DNA of 64,000 nt from Carallia brachiata (GCA_021464245.1 JADCRB010000118.1:994056-1058055), one strand, 5' to 3'. Shown: positions 1-13,069, counted from the first letter of the stretch. The notes: generated by a model not told the origin, from the letters alone. Numbers and translations: made by a program.

Positions 1-3000
1 TCTAATGAACGTCCACCTCCTGGGACTGGCATTGCTTTCAAGGTGATTTGCGTTGCGTACATCTTTTTACAGAATTAGGTTTTTTTATTGTTTTTCCTTC
101 TGTTCTTATCTGCGTTGCAGTAGCTCTTGCATTCAGTTTTAATATATTTCTAATTTCAGGTAGACTATGTGGGATCTGTTAAGGATGCTGAAAATGTTCT
201 ACAGGGAACAATAAGTGAATTCAGGTCTTAACTCTTTCGGTTTTCTTTGTAGCTTGGTATGTAATTGCTTACAAAAGGATAAAGTGTGAAATACCATAGC
301 TGTTATGGATGCTTCTGTTATTGTACTAGCTAGTAGCATTATTTTGGTATCTAGTTTGGGAGGATAATTCAAGTGTTGTGCCAGCGGTAGAGCTGAGTGA
401 AAGAAGTATTATATACTTTTCAAGTCAAAATACTGTTCGGGCAGGTGTCCCTCTTATATACCTATATTTCCCAACTTAACTCTATATTACTGGGGTGGTC
501 AGTAGTTGAGTGTTATGCATTTAAGACTTCTGCATGGCATTGAAGTCTGAATTTCTTTTGAGTACACACATTGCAATTTCCTTCTCTTGCCTATCCTAGT
601 GCATAACAGAACAGAATGATGACAAAAGATTCATGTAGCCGCCCCAATTGAATTTGGGATTAAGGCTTCGTTGTTGTTGTTTTATGTGTTCCAACTTCTG
701 CATCTCCCTGACCCCAGTACCCCCTCCCACACCCCCCCCCCCCCCCCAAAAAAAAAAAACCCCAACAAGAAAAAAAAGAAGTCATCATTCAACTGTATTG
801 TGATCATGCATCCAAGCCACCTGTTTTCTAAATTCAATGAAATGTCTTAAAAATTCCTTTTTTCTGACAGAGATAAACATCATGGACCTACACTTGCTGT
901 TACTGAATGCCCAAATCCTCATTTAATGAAGTCACATGTACCAGCTCTCAATGATTTCCCATGCCTAGAAATACCTTCCAATGCTCGTGATAGTCTGTAT
1001 CAGGTGGTGATTGATAGCTTTTTCACATTCTACACCTCACTGGAGCAGTTGGTACAATTCATTCTAGTGCCAAATTTTTTAATTTTCATGCCTGATATGC
1101 AGGTCCTTGGATGGCAACAAGCAGCTGCTAGAATTGGAATGCTACGTTGTGCTGCATCATCCCAGTGGTTGAACGAGAGGATTTCTCTTTCAAGATATTC
1201 CCATGTAAAATTTTGTCCTCGCCCCTCCATTTAACTGGCAAATCTCTAACCTTGTTCCCTTATGTTTTATTATATGTAAGATGACCATGAAAAATCATGT
1301 TTGGTGGGACAGGTACCCCTGGGAAATTTTGAGCTTGACTGGCTTTTATATACAGCAGACGTCTTCTTCTCAAGAACTTTGCGGGATCAGCAACAGGTAA
1401 CCTACTGGAAGAATAACTTTCTTCATAGCCTTAGAGCATCGTACTTATTTTTACCAAGAGTAAGCTGAACCACTTAGCAGCCACAGCTATTCCCTTTTTT
1501 GATTGAATATCATTTGTGTTTGGAATTGTTCTCCAAATTTTAAGTCACAGCTTGATTTATTAATTCGAACAGGTGCTTTGGGTATCTGATAATGGTATCC
1601 CCAATCTAGGAGGCACAGATGAAGAATCTACATGTTTTGCTGATGAGGTTAGATTCAAACAGACGCATGCAATGTTAGGAAAACATCGATTAAGTTATTG
1701 ATGACTTGAAAAAGTTTATTTTTCCTGGCAGTGGGAACAAAATGTCTGATTTTTTATTTTGTTATGATTTGAAGAAGTCTTCCCTGTAACAAGTATAATT
1801 TTTTTTTCTTTTCACTTGGAATTCTCCCCTCCTCCCACGTGGATGCTCTCCTGCTACTTGTTGCTTTGGAATAGGTTCATCAACCAGTCCTTACATACCC
1901 TGGAGCCTACCGAAAGGTTGCTGTGGAGTTAAAGGTCTGAAAGCTTTTTTGTCATCCTGTTCTTTTATTTCTTCTTCTTTATTTTTTCTTTCTGTGGGGG
2001 GACTGCTGATAAGTTTGCTGACCGTATATAACCAAGTGAAGGATTATTGAACAGATTCATCATCTGGCTGTAAATGCTCTCTTGAAAAGCAACCAAGTGA
2101 ACGAAATGGAAGGCGGAACTTTGTTGGGATTTGACCAGGACAGTATCTCCGGGCCACAGATGAATAATGAATCATGTGGCTTTGATGAAGCTGCCTCATC
2201 TGAACCTGCATTACGTGTCCTCAAACAGCTGATCCAGAGATGCCTTTCAGATGCAGTAACATCAGGGAACATATTTGCTGATGCCATACTGCAACATCTG
2301 TATCGATGGCTTTGCAGGTTGTAGTCATATTGATTCTTACCCTCTTATAAATGTGACAATAATCATTGATTTCCCCTATATATTGCAGCCCTCAGTCAAA
2401 ACTACATGATCCAGCTCTTCATCGCACACTTCACAAGGTAAACTCAAAATGAGCATGAAGAGATAGAGAGATTCTTTTTCCTTAATAAGACATTCGTAAA
2501 GATTTGTGGATTCGTAGGGGCCCCGATAACTTTGATGAATTGCTGGAGGGGAGAAGCAACCAACACTTAATGGATTTTTGGACCCCACCTCTTACCTAAG
2601 ACCTTAAGGCTAATAGTATGTATCTTTTAGCCACATCACTTGGATTGGAAGTTCACAACTAATTCACAATTAAATGTGAAGGGCAATGAGGTTCAACTCT
2701 CATACCATCTAAAGATTAGCATAAGGCCAGATAACTTAAATGAATTGCTGGAGTGAAGAAGCAACACACTTAATGGGCTTTTGGACACTACATCTTACCC
2801 AAAACCATAAGACTTATGTTATAGATCTTTTAGCCACACTTTTATGTTGCTTTATTCCTTCCTTTCCAATATGGGATTTATATCTTATATTCCAACAATT
2901 CACAGTCCAATTCCCAATTTAATTTTGGCTACAAATATTTTTTTTTATTGGTCAACAAGACTCCTCCAGTAAATCCCCATCTCACAAGAAAAAAAACTAG

Positions 3001-6000
3001 AAGATTAGAAACCATCACTTAGGCTTAAAAACTGTACTGAAAGGCATCCAAATTTTGAAAATGGATGAGTTCCAAAATTAGCTTTTACTGCACTTTTCCT
3101 ATATTACTTGGGCAATAATTTTTTTTTTTTTTTCTAAATCTTTACATTTATAGGTGATGCAAAAGGTGTTTGCTTTGTTATTGGCTGAATTTCGCAAATT
3201 AGGTGCCACGATCATATTTGCAAATTTTTCAAAGATTATTATAGACACAGGAAAGTTCAGTCTCTCTGCGGCCAAAGTTTACTGTGATAGCTTGCTCAAG
3301 ACTCTGCAAACCAGGTTATAATACTGTTCTTTTAAGGTTTTAACACGTAGATCTTGTTTCTGTTTGCTGTCTTAATTCTTTGTTTCCCATTTTCTAGAGA
3401 GCTTTTCGAGTGGATTGAGCTTGAGCCATTGCAGTACTGGCATTCCTTTCTTTTTATGGATCAGGTTTAATCACCATACTTCTGCCATTCTCTGTTCACT
3501 TCTCTACAAATATATTTCTGTTATGGGTGTATTGTTTACACACTTAGTACTTCCCAATAGTGTACTTCCCAATACTGTTCTCCCCCATATTTTCTACTCT
3601 TTATCTTCCTGCCATAGTAGATGAACAACTCGTTAATGCCAGATTATAGAGACAGATTGAAATGAGCAGTTGATAGATAATTAAAGCACAGAAATTAGAA
3701 AGACAATCTGAAAAGTTGATCTGGAAAAAACCATAGTTATGGGTGGTGTCTTGGTGGGTTCAAATCTTTGTTTGTGTTTATATATCAGCAGTGTTATGAG
3801 CATATTTATAAGATTGACCAATTAATCGGGAATTGGGGGCAGTGTTTAGAAGTTGTAAGCTTCAAGGGACTTTTGAAAGTCACCAGCTTTAGTAGCAGTA
3901 CATTGCACGTGATCAATTGAATATGTTTTACCATTGAAAATCGAATGTTGTTTTACCTCTTTTCTGCATAACAAAATTGAATGCTGAATATATGAAGAAT
4001 GTAAAATAGATTTTGAAAGTGCAAACTGAACTTAAGAGGTTCAAAAAACATAAAAGGAAGAAGAACAGAAATGTAGCAGCAGAGAAAACACACAGCAGAA
4101 AGCTTGGAGCTAATGGTTGTCACACACTTTCATTAGCTTGTAAAAACCCACTTAAAGGGTCATTGTACATAAGCAAGTACAGCAATGATGTAAAAGAGCA
4201 TGCTTACCATGCTTAAAAGCTAACTAAACAAAGCATTGTCTTTCATAAGTACAGAAAAGTGGACTGACATGATTCCACTAACAAAAGTAAGCTATAATAG
4301 CAGCCTAATCTTTCCAAAGTACAAAAAAAGGATCATTAGCTGGTTGCTTGAACTAAAACACATTCCAAGCTAACCAAGAACATTACATAAAGCAAACTAT
4401 AACCAAAACTTTGCTTGCTGTTGAAGTTGCTGGCTGTCATCACTGCACTCCAGCTTCTGTCTTTCTCGCAAAATGAAAACTTGAACATGCAAAAAGCTAG
4501 GCTTCAACAGATTTTAGGTTATTGAATAACATCAATCTTTGGAAGTTGGTCATAAGAATTATGCATTACTGAATTATGAACATAATACATGAAAAGACCA
4601 TTAATACAAATAGTATCCATATGCCAAACCTTCCCTCTATATAACTTTCGTGAAATAGAAGAAGCTCTTGTGAGGCCTACCAGGGTGATGATTCAAAAGA
4701 GGCATCATAAGTTAACATTAATTTTGCATAACTTGAATACAAGGGTATAAGAAAATAATTTATAATTTTTCTTTCTCTTTGTAATATTATACAAACAAGT
4801 AAAGCTTCGCTGTATCAAACTGTAAAGGTACCTCCAGTATTCAAATCAATGTTTCATTTGCTGATATGAATGGATTATTCTTTGTTGCCTCTATTTAGTT
4901 TTCGAATCATCAAGAATTGATGTCAATGAAGAACGAAAACGAATTAATGAAGGTTATGCTTATCAGTGGAAATAATCCATCAACAACAAACGTTTTTGTC
5001 CCTTATGGGAGGGTGGGAGATGGATTTTCATAATATGTTCTGATTAGCTAATTCTCATTTTGCTTTTATATTATAGTACAATTATGGTGGAATTCCAGCC
5101 CGAGCTGATGATAGTTTGCAGAATGAATCACAAGGAGATCATTCCCAGCAAGAAAAATCACAAGTGGATATTGTATCAAGCTGGAATATTGCTGAGTATC
5201 TACCCAAAAAAATTCAGGTATATCTATCCAAACATTTTTTAGGTTATGGAGTATTCTCTTCTGCTATTGCCACTTTCATTTTCTTATTTTCTTATTAGCT
5301 TGCATATTGTATGACCAATGTTCTGGGCTCTTTGTAGGATCATTTTGTTTTAGTTGTCTCAGAATTCATGTTTATTCCCTGGGATTATGCTAAAAAGCAA
5401 GTTGCAATCAGAACATCATTGAAAGATGGAAATTCATGCACTCCATCTATCACTGTTGCTGCTGCTGACGCTTTCGACTCACATATGGTGGAATATCTCA
5501 AAGGGCAGGTATTTATTAGTTTTTAAGCTGCTGTAGGTTTTATGTTATTGAAGCCATTGTGTTCATAAGTTCTAAACTCAATTCGTTGGATTCTTTGTTC
5601 ACAGATCAGCACTTACTTCACAGACAAAATTTTAGGAGTTGTTCGTGATACTATTCTTTATGGAAAGGGGCTGAACAAATCTGAGAATGACCAAGAAATT
5701 TTACTTGGTATCCCACAAGTTGCTAGGAATGTCCTCAGAGGGGATCCTGCTCTGGAGTTCATTAAGCATGTCTGTGCTGTTCTCGCCCTTGACCATAATG
5801 TCCAGCATGAAGTTCTGGTAATCTATTTTCTTTATATTGTAAATCTGCAACGTCCAACACTTTAATAATAAAATTCCAGCATCAGACTCTCTGAACTCCC
5901 TCGTAGGGCAATATGTTGTCTACTTATCGACCATCAACAACTACTTTTTATCTAATAATATTTTTTTCAATAATTATTGGTAGTATATGTTTCATTCATA

Positions 6001-7839
6001 GCAAAGAGACTAGTGAAAGTAGATGTACAGAGAAGAGAGACTTGAAAGAGCAGAGATCAAACATAGAGAGACAGAGGAGCATGTGAAGGGAGCGTAGAGA
6101 GGAGGGCAAGCATGATAAAGTCTAGAGAAAGGCAAGAGAAAAAAAGAAAGAGTGGAGAGAAAATATGCAGAGAAAGAAAAGACAATGTGTAGAGTGTTAA
6201 GATGGGAAAGAGAGTGTAGAGAGCGGATAATAATATACTTGAGAAACAAAAGGAATTTCAAAGAACTTGATTATGTGAAATTTCTCATTTATTTTTCCTC
6301 AAAAAACACTTTCATATTTAGAAAAACAAAAAACAAAAAGCACTTGTTAAATGTGCTTGTTGTTGCTTGTGTTAAAATGCAAAGAACGAAAACAACGTAA
6401 TCAAACAGGCCGTTTGCTTGCCGCTCGCTAGTTATACTTTCTCATCATCTTTTCCAAGATTATTCTTGTCCCAGGTGAAATTTCATGTCATGTTTGAAGC
6501 ATGATATAGCTATAGTTGGAACAGGTTTTTGAATTGCATTACAGGTGTTTACTAGCAAGTGATGTGACGATTTTCATGCATGTCATCCTGTTACAGGTGA
6601 TGAGAAGGAATCTGTTAAAGTATTTACGTGTGAAGGAGTTTGCTCCAGAAGCCGAGTTTCATGATCCCTGGCCTTCTTTTGTCTTGCCTAATGTGATCTG
6701 CAGGTGCAGTAACTTAAGTAAATATTCACTTTGCCCAGTAAAAGAAATATGAGCCAGACAATATTTTCTATCAGTTAGCGTGTGTTCCGTGTTTGAAGCA
6801 GGAGGAATAAAGTCTTCCCTTTAAGGAATTTAGCTGGGTTTAGAATGTAGCTTTAGACAAAAATGCATGGCCACAGTGACTTGAAATCACCTTTCAACTG
6901 CCCCCAAAGTGATCTAGGTTCAGAAAGGCACAAACCAATTCCGTGTTTTCAATATAATGGCTTTTACCTTAATCATAATTTTGGATAATTTCCAATGTCA
7001 TTACCAAAAAAGGAAGCACAAAACTTTAATTTATTGAGGCCGTAATGAAAACATGGAGATAATCTTCAGCTGTAACTCTATCCTGTCCTGGGTTATTGAA
7101 TCACAGAAGACTTTGCTAGTACCTTCTGAAAGTATTGCGAAGGAAGGAACCCAGCAGATCAAATATATGGTAGTGGAATTGGTGGCAGTTTTCTCTGTTA
7201 TTAGTCTTTGCTTGGGAGTAGAATTAGTTCCAATACTTCGGTTCCATGAACATATGGTCAAAGGTCCTTTGTTTTACCTCTACATCTTTGATCTGCTGGG
7301 TTCGCATCCATGTCTTACTCCAAGGAAGAATTTTTTTTTTTTTGGTTATAAGAATATGTGGTACTCGTTGAAACAACTTCATAAAAATAAAATTTCTCAT
7401 CTATATATTCAGAAGTTTGTTATTTAAGTTCTTGATTTGTTTGATTAATTTCATTTAACCCAACATACGATTGGACAGTTACTGCAATGACTGCAGAGAC
7501 CTGGACTTGTGCCGGGATTCAACAATGCTGGCTCAGGAGTGGCGCTGTGCTGTGCCTCAATGTGGCCAGCCATATGACCGGGAGATGATGGAAAATGCTC
7601 TTCTTCAAATTGTAAGGCAGAGAGAACGTCTCTATCATTTGCAAGATCTGGCTTGCCTTAGGTGCAACCAGGTTAAAGCAGCACATCTAGCAGAGCAATG
7701 CGCATGCGGTGGTTCGTATAGATGCAAGGAAGATTTCTCTGAATTCCAACGTAAAATGCAAATTTTCCTCAATGTAGCCACTCGTCAGAAGTTTCAACTC
7801 CTTCGAGAATGTACTTCATGGATTTTAGGAATTCAATAG
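1..7839 (+). CDS. POL2: DNA polymerase epsilon catalytic subunit, C-terminal part (5' end outside window)
   Basis: Last 16 exons of the leading-strand replicative polymerase, encoding about 697 C-terminal residues. Exons: 1-42, 160-224, 871-1003, 1103-1204, 1313-1396, 1573-1647, 1875-1934, 2055-2317, 2389-2437, 3154-3314, 3398-3464, 5077-5217, 5338-5508, 5605-5817, 6597-6703, 7479-7839. All junctions are GT/AG and phase is kept to the TAG at 7837. The segment is the C-terminal half (DUF1744 region), which in the family is a catalytically dead polymerase fold needed for holoenzyme assembly. The last exon carries the two cysteine clusters that bind the B subunit: CNDC with RCAVPQC, then CLRC with CACGG and a final Cys. 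Plants may have two paralogues (POL2A/POL2B) and I cannot tell which this is. The polymerase and exonuclease motifs would lie upstream, outside the window. No frame break is visible. Confidence 0.95.
732..759. repeat. C16-A12 homopolymer junction in a POL2 intron
   Basis: Sixteen C followed directly by twelve A, inside a pyrimidine-rich then adenine-rich patch of the intron before exon 871-1003. Low-complexity sequence with no further signal; run lengths in such tracts are often unreliable in assemblies. Confidence 0.8.
2525..2845. repeat. Diverged direct repeat, ~205 bp period, in a POL2 intron
   Basis: Two related blocks of about 115 bp begin at 2525 and 2730, each opening GATAACTT followed by ATGAATTGCTGGAG. 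Both then run through a similar cttaatgg..ttttggac stretch to atcttttagccaca. They differ by substitutions and small indels, so the duplication is not recent. The text after the second block (2845-2925) looks like a dispersed plant repeat, so the whole may be a transposon remnant in the 716 bp intron. Confidence 0.6.
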
Positions 7840-7873
7840 CTGTTGACTTGTGTATTTCACGCTCATGGCCTTC

Positions 7874-7879
7874 AATAAA
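7874..7879 (+). terminator. Candidate poly(A) signal for POL2
   Basis: AATAAA, 35 bp after the TAG stop of the polymerase epsilon gene. Position and motif suit a plant near-upstream polyadenylation element; not proven. Confidence 0.4.
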
Positions 7880-10800
7880 AGTTTAACGCTGCTCGACTGG
7901 GAGACATTGCATCGGGCCTTGGTGTTCATGTGCACAAAGATGAGCAATGCCAGTCAGGACGGAAAGCCATCCGTTCACTTATCTGTATTCTGCAACTCAA
8001 TCAGACAGGTGACTGCAATTAGCGCTCATTAAAGTCCATGCCATTTGAAACAAGAGATGATATTTAAGTAACTTGGTGAAGACTTTAGAAGCTTGTTTCC
8101 GAGTATGATGCAGTTACCGAATGTGGACTAAAAGCGTTATCTCCGGGAAGGCAAAATGATTGAAGGGGCCTGCAACCTGGTCTTTGAAATGGCAGCAAAA
8201 ATGTACGATAGCAAATAATTGCTGTGTTTATTGCCAAGACAGCAGCTGACGTAGATAGCAAGAACTGTAAAACACTTTCATTCTTTTTTAGCAATTAAAA
8301 TGAATTTTAGACTTGGATCATATAGATTGTGTGACAGTTTAACCAGGTGATACTTTGGCTGACCAAATCAACCATGTAAGAAATGGATTAAATCTGCCTA
8401 ATGTTTTTCTGTTTGAGATTATTTTTACCTGCCAAATTCCTAATTGAGTTATCACAATTTATTCGTTTATGGCGTTGGGAAAACCCCTCAATATGATCTG
8501 AATCTGCGCAAAAGCCTAGATTAGATGAGTCTTAGCCAATTATTCTCAGCTTGAAAAGGCCAGCTCCGGCAAAATGGGGAAACTATAATTGATCTTTCTT
8601 TTATTTTTGGTGTATTGGAGTGAGATGGAAATAGATCTTTGTTAGGCAAGCTGCAACATGACCTAATTCTTATTAGATATTTAAATTTCACAGATTCACG
8701 TTTTGAAGTCTCGCATATTAAGCTCAAATTTTAAGAAATATTAAGAGGGCTCAAGGGATCTATGGAGTTGTTTGCTGACAGAAAATGGCTGCTTCCAATT
8801 GCATTCTACTATCATGTGTTCATGTATTTATTGGCATTTTATTTCTAGTATGCCGCAGGGATATTCAATCGGATAACAGCAGCATCAAAACATAGCATGA
8901 AGTCACCAACAGAACCATCTTTCGGCAGTTGAGCTTTGAGCTATCCTTCTTTCTATGCTGTTTATCTGTCTCAGGGACACTCCTTTACATTTTTCTGCTT
9001 AAAACAATAAAAAAGAGCTAGAGTAGGAAAAGTTAGAAAAGATCTAGCAATTCATAAAAAATATACGTACACTTCAAAATAGAAATCGTGCCAAGTATCT
9101 GACATACGTTAGAAACAGAAATGTGTTGGACATGACACGGACACGTGTCTAATATATTGAAAAGTGTCCGCCAAAAAAATTTTAAAAAAAAAATTACACA
9201 TGTCGAAAAAACGCTAAAAATATATTTCGAATACATTTCGAACACACCTTCCAAAAAAAAAAAAATTGAAAGATGAATGGCCTGTCCCCATCCATGGCTG
9301 ACAACGACAGGCCATGAGATGGCAACAGGCCATCCTCTCTCTCTCTTATTTTTTTTAAATTCAAATGGTAGGAGAGAGAGGAAAAATTAGAATTTTCTTT
9401 TGTTAAGTTTATACTTTCTTGTGTTGGGACATACTACTTAGTATATATTATAAAATTTTAGATATATTTAAAAATATATATATTTAATAAAATTTATCTT
9501 AACAATAAAAATTAAATTTAATTAAAAATATAAGTTATAATTTATATTTTATTTTGAATAATAATATTTTTATGTGTATATAAGCGTGTGTGTATGTGAG
9601 TGTACGTGTTTGTATCTTGTTCTTGTTCTATTTTTTTTTTTAAATTAACGTATCGCCATATCTATTTTCGTTGTGTCTATATCTGTACAACCTAACAGTT
9701 CATTAAACCAACATTCCTTGATCTTATGCTAATGATGCACCTCAACTTTCACATCTAGGAGTCTATGGTAGCAAGATTTGGGTATATTCTCCACATCACT
9801 TAATGCCTGTTTGGCATAATTATTGATTATTGTTATTGTTGTTGTTCATTGTCAATTACTATTATTAATTTTTGGTACTGATTGTTAAGATAAAATTATA
9901 GTATTTGATTAAATTAATATTTATTATTTGCTAATCAAATTATAAAATGACTATTTTGTATATTACATACTTTTTTTCACTAGCATCATTCTTATAAAAT
10001 AAAAATCTATTTGTTTTGATTGTCTATATGTTAACAGATTTTAACTGCATAATATATACTATGGTTCCGAAAAAATATTTTGCAACAAGTTTCAATAAAA
10101 AAAATCAGTAATTTTTTAAACAAAAAAAATAATTTCATAAATTTTTTTTGAAAACACGTTCAATGAAATTTCACATAAAAACTAATATATTGCTTTATTT
10201 CTATTAGTAATTATTAGCATTATTTTTTACAAATAAAATAAAATAACTTAATTTATTAAAAAATTTAAAATATATATAAATTAAGTCTTACAAATTAAAA
10301 AAAAATATTTTAGTCTAAATAATTTATATCAATAACTAAAAACTCTAAAAAATAAGTCTAACTTATTTTTTAAAATAACAGCTGATTGTACTCTTTATCA
10401 AAAATTAACAATTTTTCTAAATATTTTATTAAATATTCATATTCTTTCTTTTTCAAATTAAAAGTAAACACACCCTTTAAAAGTAGAGCCAAACACCCCT
10501 TAACTAGTGAGTGCACCGGGATGATCTACGGCGATAACTCGGTCTTAATGCCCACCAGTGCTTCAGGTAATACTTTCCAGAGTCACAAGAAAAAGCAGCA
10601 CATACTTCCTAGTTTTTTCTACTTTTAATAATTGTCCTACTAATAATAATTTGGATTAAGTTGTGGTTTTCAACGAATGAGTTGTTTCTCAATTATACTG
10701 AATAAGTTGTCTTCAAGGTTGAAACTCTGAAGTTTAAATTCTAATCAAAATTAATTAACTAAAAAAAAACCTTTTTGTTTATTCACACCCAAAGATATAT

Positions 10801-11039
10801 GGAGCCAAAATATAACAGCTCCCATGGATAAATAATAGTTAAACTATGAGATGCAAGACAAAAATGACAGAAATAACAATGTCTCTGGACACTAGCAATT
10901 ATAATGAAATGTCTCAACACATTTGGGGGGTTTAAATGAAACCAAATTCAATAACACTAATCAATGCTTACCAACTTGCTTTTATCATCATATTTAAAAC
11001 CAATCTCAACTAGATAAAATATTGATTCTCAGCAATGGA
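7880..11039. other. Intergenic region between convergent POL2 and F-box genes
   Basis: No supported gene. The first ~400 bp is probably POL2 3' UTR or downstream flank. From about 9050 the sequence becomes very AT-rich. It includes a GACACGTGTC palindrome near 9138 within text resembling a degraded dispersed repeat, and the inverted-repeat element at 9803-10499. Only very short open frames occur. Confidence 0.6.
9803..10499. mobile_element. PIF/Harbinger-like non-autonomous element (~0.7 kb)
   Basis: The segment is flanked on both sides by TTA (9800-9802 and 10500-10502), the target duplication typical of PIF/Harbinger elements. Its ends are imperfect inverted repeats: ATGCCTGTTTGGC on the left and, reverse-complemented, GGGGTGTTTGGC on the right. 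The interior is AT-rich and non-coding. Three-base duplications are weak evidence alone; the classification rests on the ends plus the TTA pair. Confidence 0.5.
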
Positions 11040-13069
11040 TTAAGAACTTTGTGCTTCTTTTTTTTTCTCGTTCTTCTTGCTTCTTTTCTTGTTCTTCTTG
11101 TTGTTGCAGATTGCGGGTCGAAAATCCTCAGTCCCTTTGTTTTGATCATCATCAGCAGCAGTTAAACAGTTCTTGTGAATCGGTTGATGAAGCCTATGCT
11201 CCGCGTCCTTTTCCTTTAGGTCCCTGAACAAGAAAGTTACATTTCTCTTAGCTTGGCCCAACTAAGTTATACAGCTTTTCTCCTTGCACAGAAAAACGTC
11301 AACTTTCAGATTACAATCCCCATTCCACTTCCAAATGCTGCCCACATTTTACTTTATGACATATATATAAGATCACAGAAAACCTTAATATGACGGTAAG
11401 TCTACTCTATTGTAACTGAATGGTCAATCATTTTGTGAAAGTAAATTAAAGTTGCGTACATCTAACTCTCTCTAAAATATATTGGCTTGATGAAAAATAA
11501 CAAAAAGAAAAAACAAGACTGGATATGAAGTTCTGAGGTTTCCACACCAACTATGCTAAACTAATAGACTGTTTAAGACCATTTATGTCATGTGAATGAT
11601 TTTATGCAATGTTAACGCAATGTCAAGCAACATGTTGTTTTAGACCAAAAAAATTCAAACTCACCATGGGGCAGGGGTGAACCAAAACGCACTCCTAGGT
11701 ATGACATTGAAATTCAACTGCTCAATTCTGGAGTCCTCCAGCCAGAAGATCTCTAAGTAAGGAAAATAGTACGACGGATGTAAGAAATATATGCAGTTTG
11801 CTTTGATTCCTGCCACATTCAACTCCGACGCATAAAATGATTGATGAGACCCAAGAAACAATGCATATTCACCCAGACTTGTTGTTGCAATCCAATTGTT
11901 GTTTTGAATATCCCGCTTATACACCTCAAATTTCAATGTTTCTATCTTGCAGTAGCGGAAAATGAGTAGCAATTGTCCTTCCAATTCCGCTAAGTTATAC
12001 TTTCCATCTTGACAATCAGGCAAATGTTGCGGTAAGAAGCTGACTATTTCATACAACTTGGGCCAAGAGCAACACAAATCAAAAGCATACAACTTTCCAA
12101 GCTTATTGCTCAAAATATAAAACATTCCCTGACAGTAGACAGCATCACTCAACTCAATATATTCCCTGCTGTTTCCTTGCTTATAATCATTATTGCAAGG
12201 AACCTCTATACAATTCCAAGCTTTGTCTCCTATTTTGCAAAAAGGGACTATTCTCCAATTCCTAAAGACAATCATGACGTAGCATGGCGAGGCCTCTGTA
12301 GTACTACTGCTACAACAAGTGCGAGGGCTACCTGTAAGGACGGATCCAAAAACATTTTTCAGTGAGAACAAAATTTGCAGGTATATAAAAGAAAGTTTTG
12401 TGTAGGCCTGTAGAGACAAAAAAAAAACAAAATAAATCAGTGGACAGAAATAATATTTTAATAAGAGTAACAACACAAAATTTAACTATATCGTATATAT
12501 ATATATATATATATATATATTTCCAGTGGGGGGCAACTTTAAAAGTAGCTCCGCCCCTGGCTACCTGATAACACAGCTTTTTGTACATTGAAGGCCCATG
12601 GGAATGGTCTTTCACTCCAATGGGGTGTAGTTCTGATACAAGGGAGCTGCACTTCGGCTCCTGTAAAGGGGTTTGTTAAATAAATGGACGATGATTGCGG
12701 CTCAACAACCACCAACCAACCCTCATTGGAGCCGATCAGCCAGAACTGATCTCGTTCCGGCAGAGGCAAGACTGGCAGCGGATGATTGATGTGGGCATAC
12801 AAATAATTGTCATGCTTGAAGGTCATGAAGCGAGTCGTTGTATCAATCAAATCATCGTAGTCCGATACAAGAACGCCCGGGAACGGTGGGAGAAGGCGGT
12901 TTCCGTATCTGGGTGTGCATGATGACCTCCTCCATGACCTGCAGATACTGCGAAAATTGCCACAGTCGCAGAAATTTTGCCACTTTTCGAAGATCAGTGC
13001 CTTTACGTCATCGGGCAGTTGAGACCAATCTGGCTTCTTTTTTTTATTGTGGTTGTCACCGCTATTCAT
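11040..13069 (-). CDS. F-box protein with DUF295 domain (KIB1-like), three exons
   Basis: Exons in gene order: 13069-12565, 12331-11665, 11223-11040; phases 1 and 2 match and the model gives 451 residues ending at TAA. The N-terminus has an F-box (around residues 15-50, with WSQLPDDV and RSICRSWR), so the protein is expected to bind SKP1 in an SCF ubiquitin ligase. The rest is the plant DUF295 beta-propeller-like domain (YLTNPFTG, GDKAWNCIEV, WLIGSNEGWLVV, and WFTPAPW near the end). The substrate is unknown. I start at the ATG of MNSGDN because upstream codons in frame offer only TTG. Intron 1 is a transposon-like insert (separate entry). The last exon adds a Lys-rich tail (KKNKKRSKKNEKKK) unusual for the family; exon 3 is the least certain part. 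Confidence 0.8.
12335..12559 (-). mobile_element. hAT-like MITE forming intron 1 of the F-box gene
   Basis: A 225 bp element is flanked by perfect 8 bp copies of GCTACCTG on the + strand (12327-12334 and 12560-12567; 9 bp if the preceding G is counted). On the gene strand it begins CAGGGGCGGAGCTAC. The reverse complement of its other end begins TAAGGACGGATCCAA: 9 of 15 positions match and most differences are transitions. An 8 bp duplication with (C/T)A-GGG-CGG ends is hAT-type. An (AT)n tract lies inside at about 12490-12522. No transposase is encoded. The intron spans 12564-12332, exactly the element plus one target-site copy. Confidence 0.7.

Noticed and set aside
4419..4509. TGTTGAAG...CTTCAACA pair, 91 bp, in a POL2 intron, possible small LTR
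   Set aside because: Only 8 bp of inverted ends, no partner LTR, no target duplication; could be chance.
6010..6400. Purine-rich GAGA tract with open frames on both strands in a POL2 intron
   Set aside because: Low-complexity sequence leaves frames open; no protein signal.
9125..9165. GACACGTGTC palindrome as a G-box regulatory site
   Set aside because: It lies over 1 kb from either gene end, within degraded repeat-like DNA, and not in a promoter.
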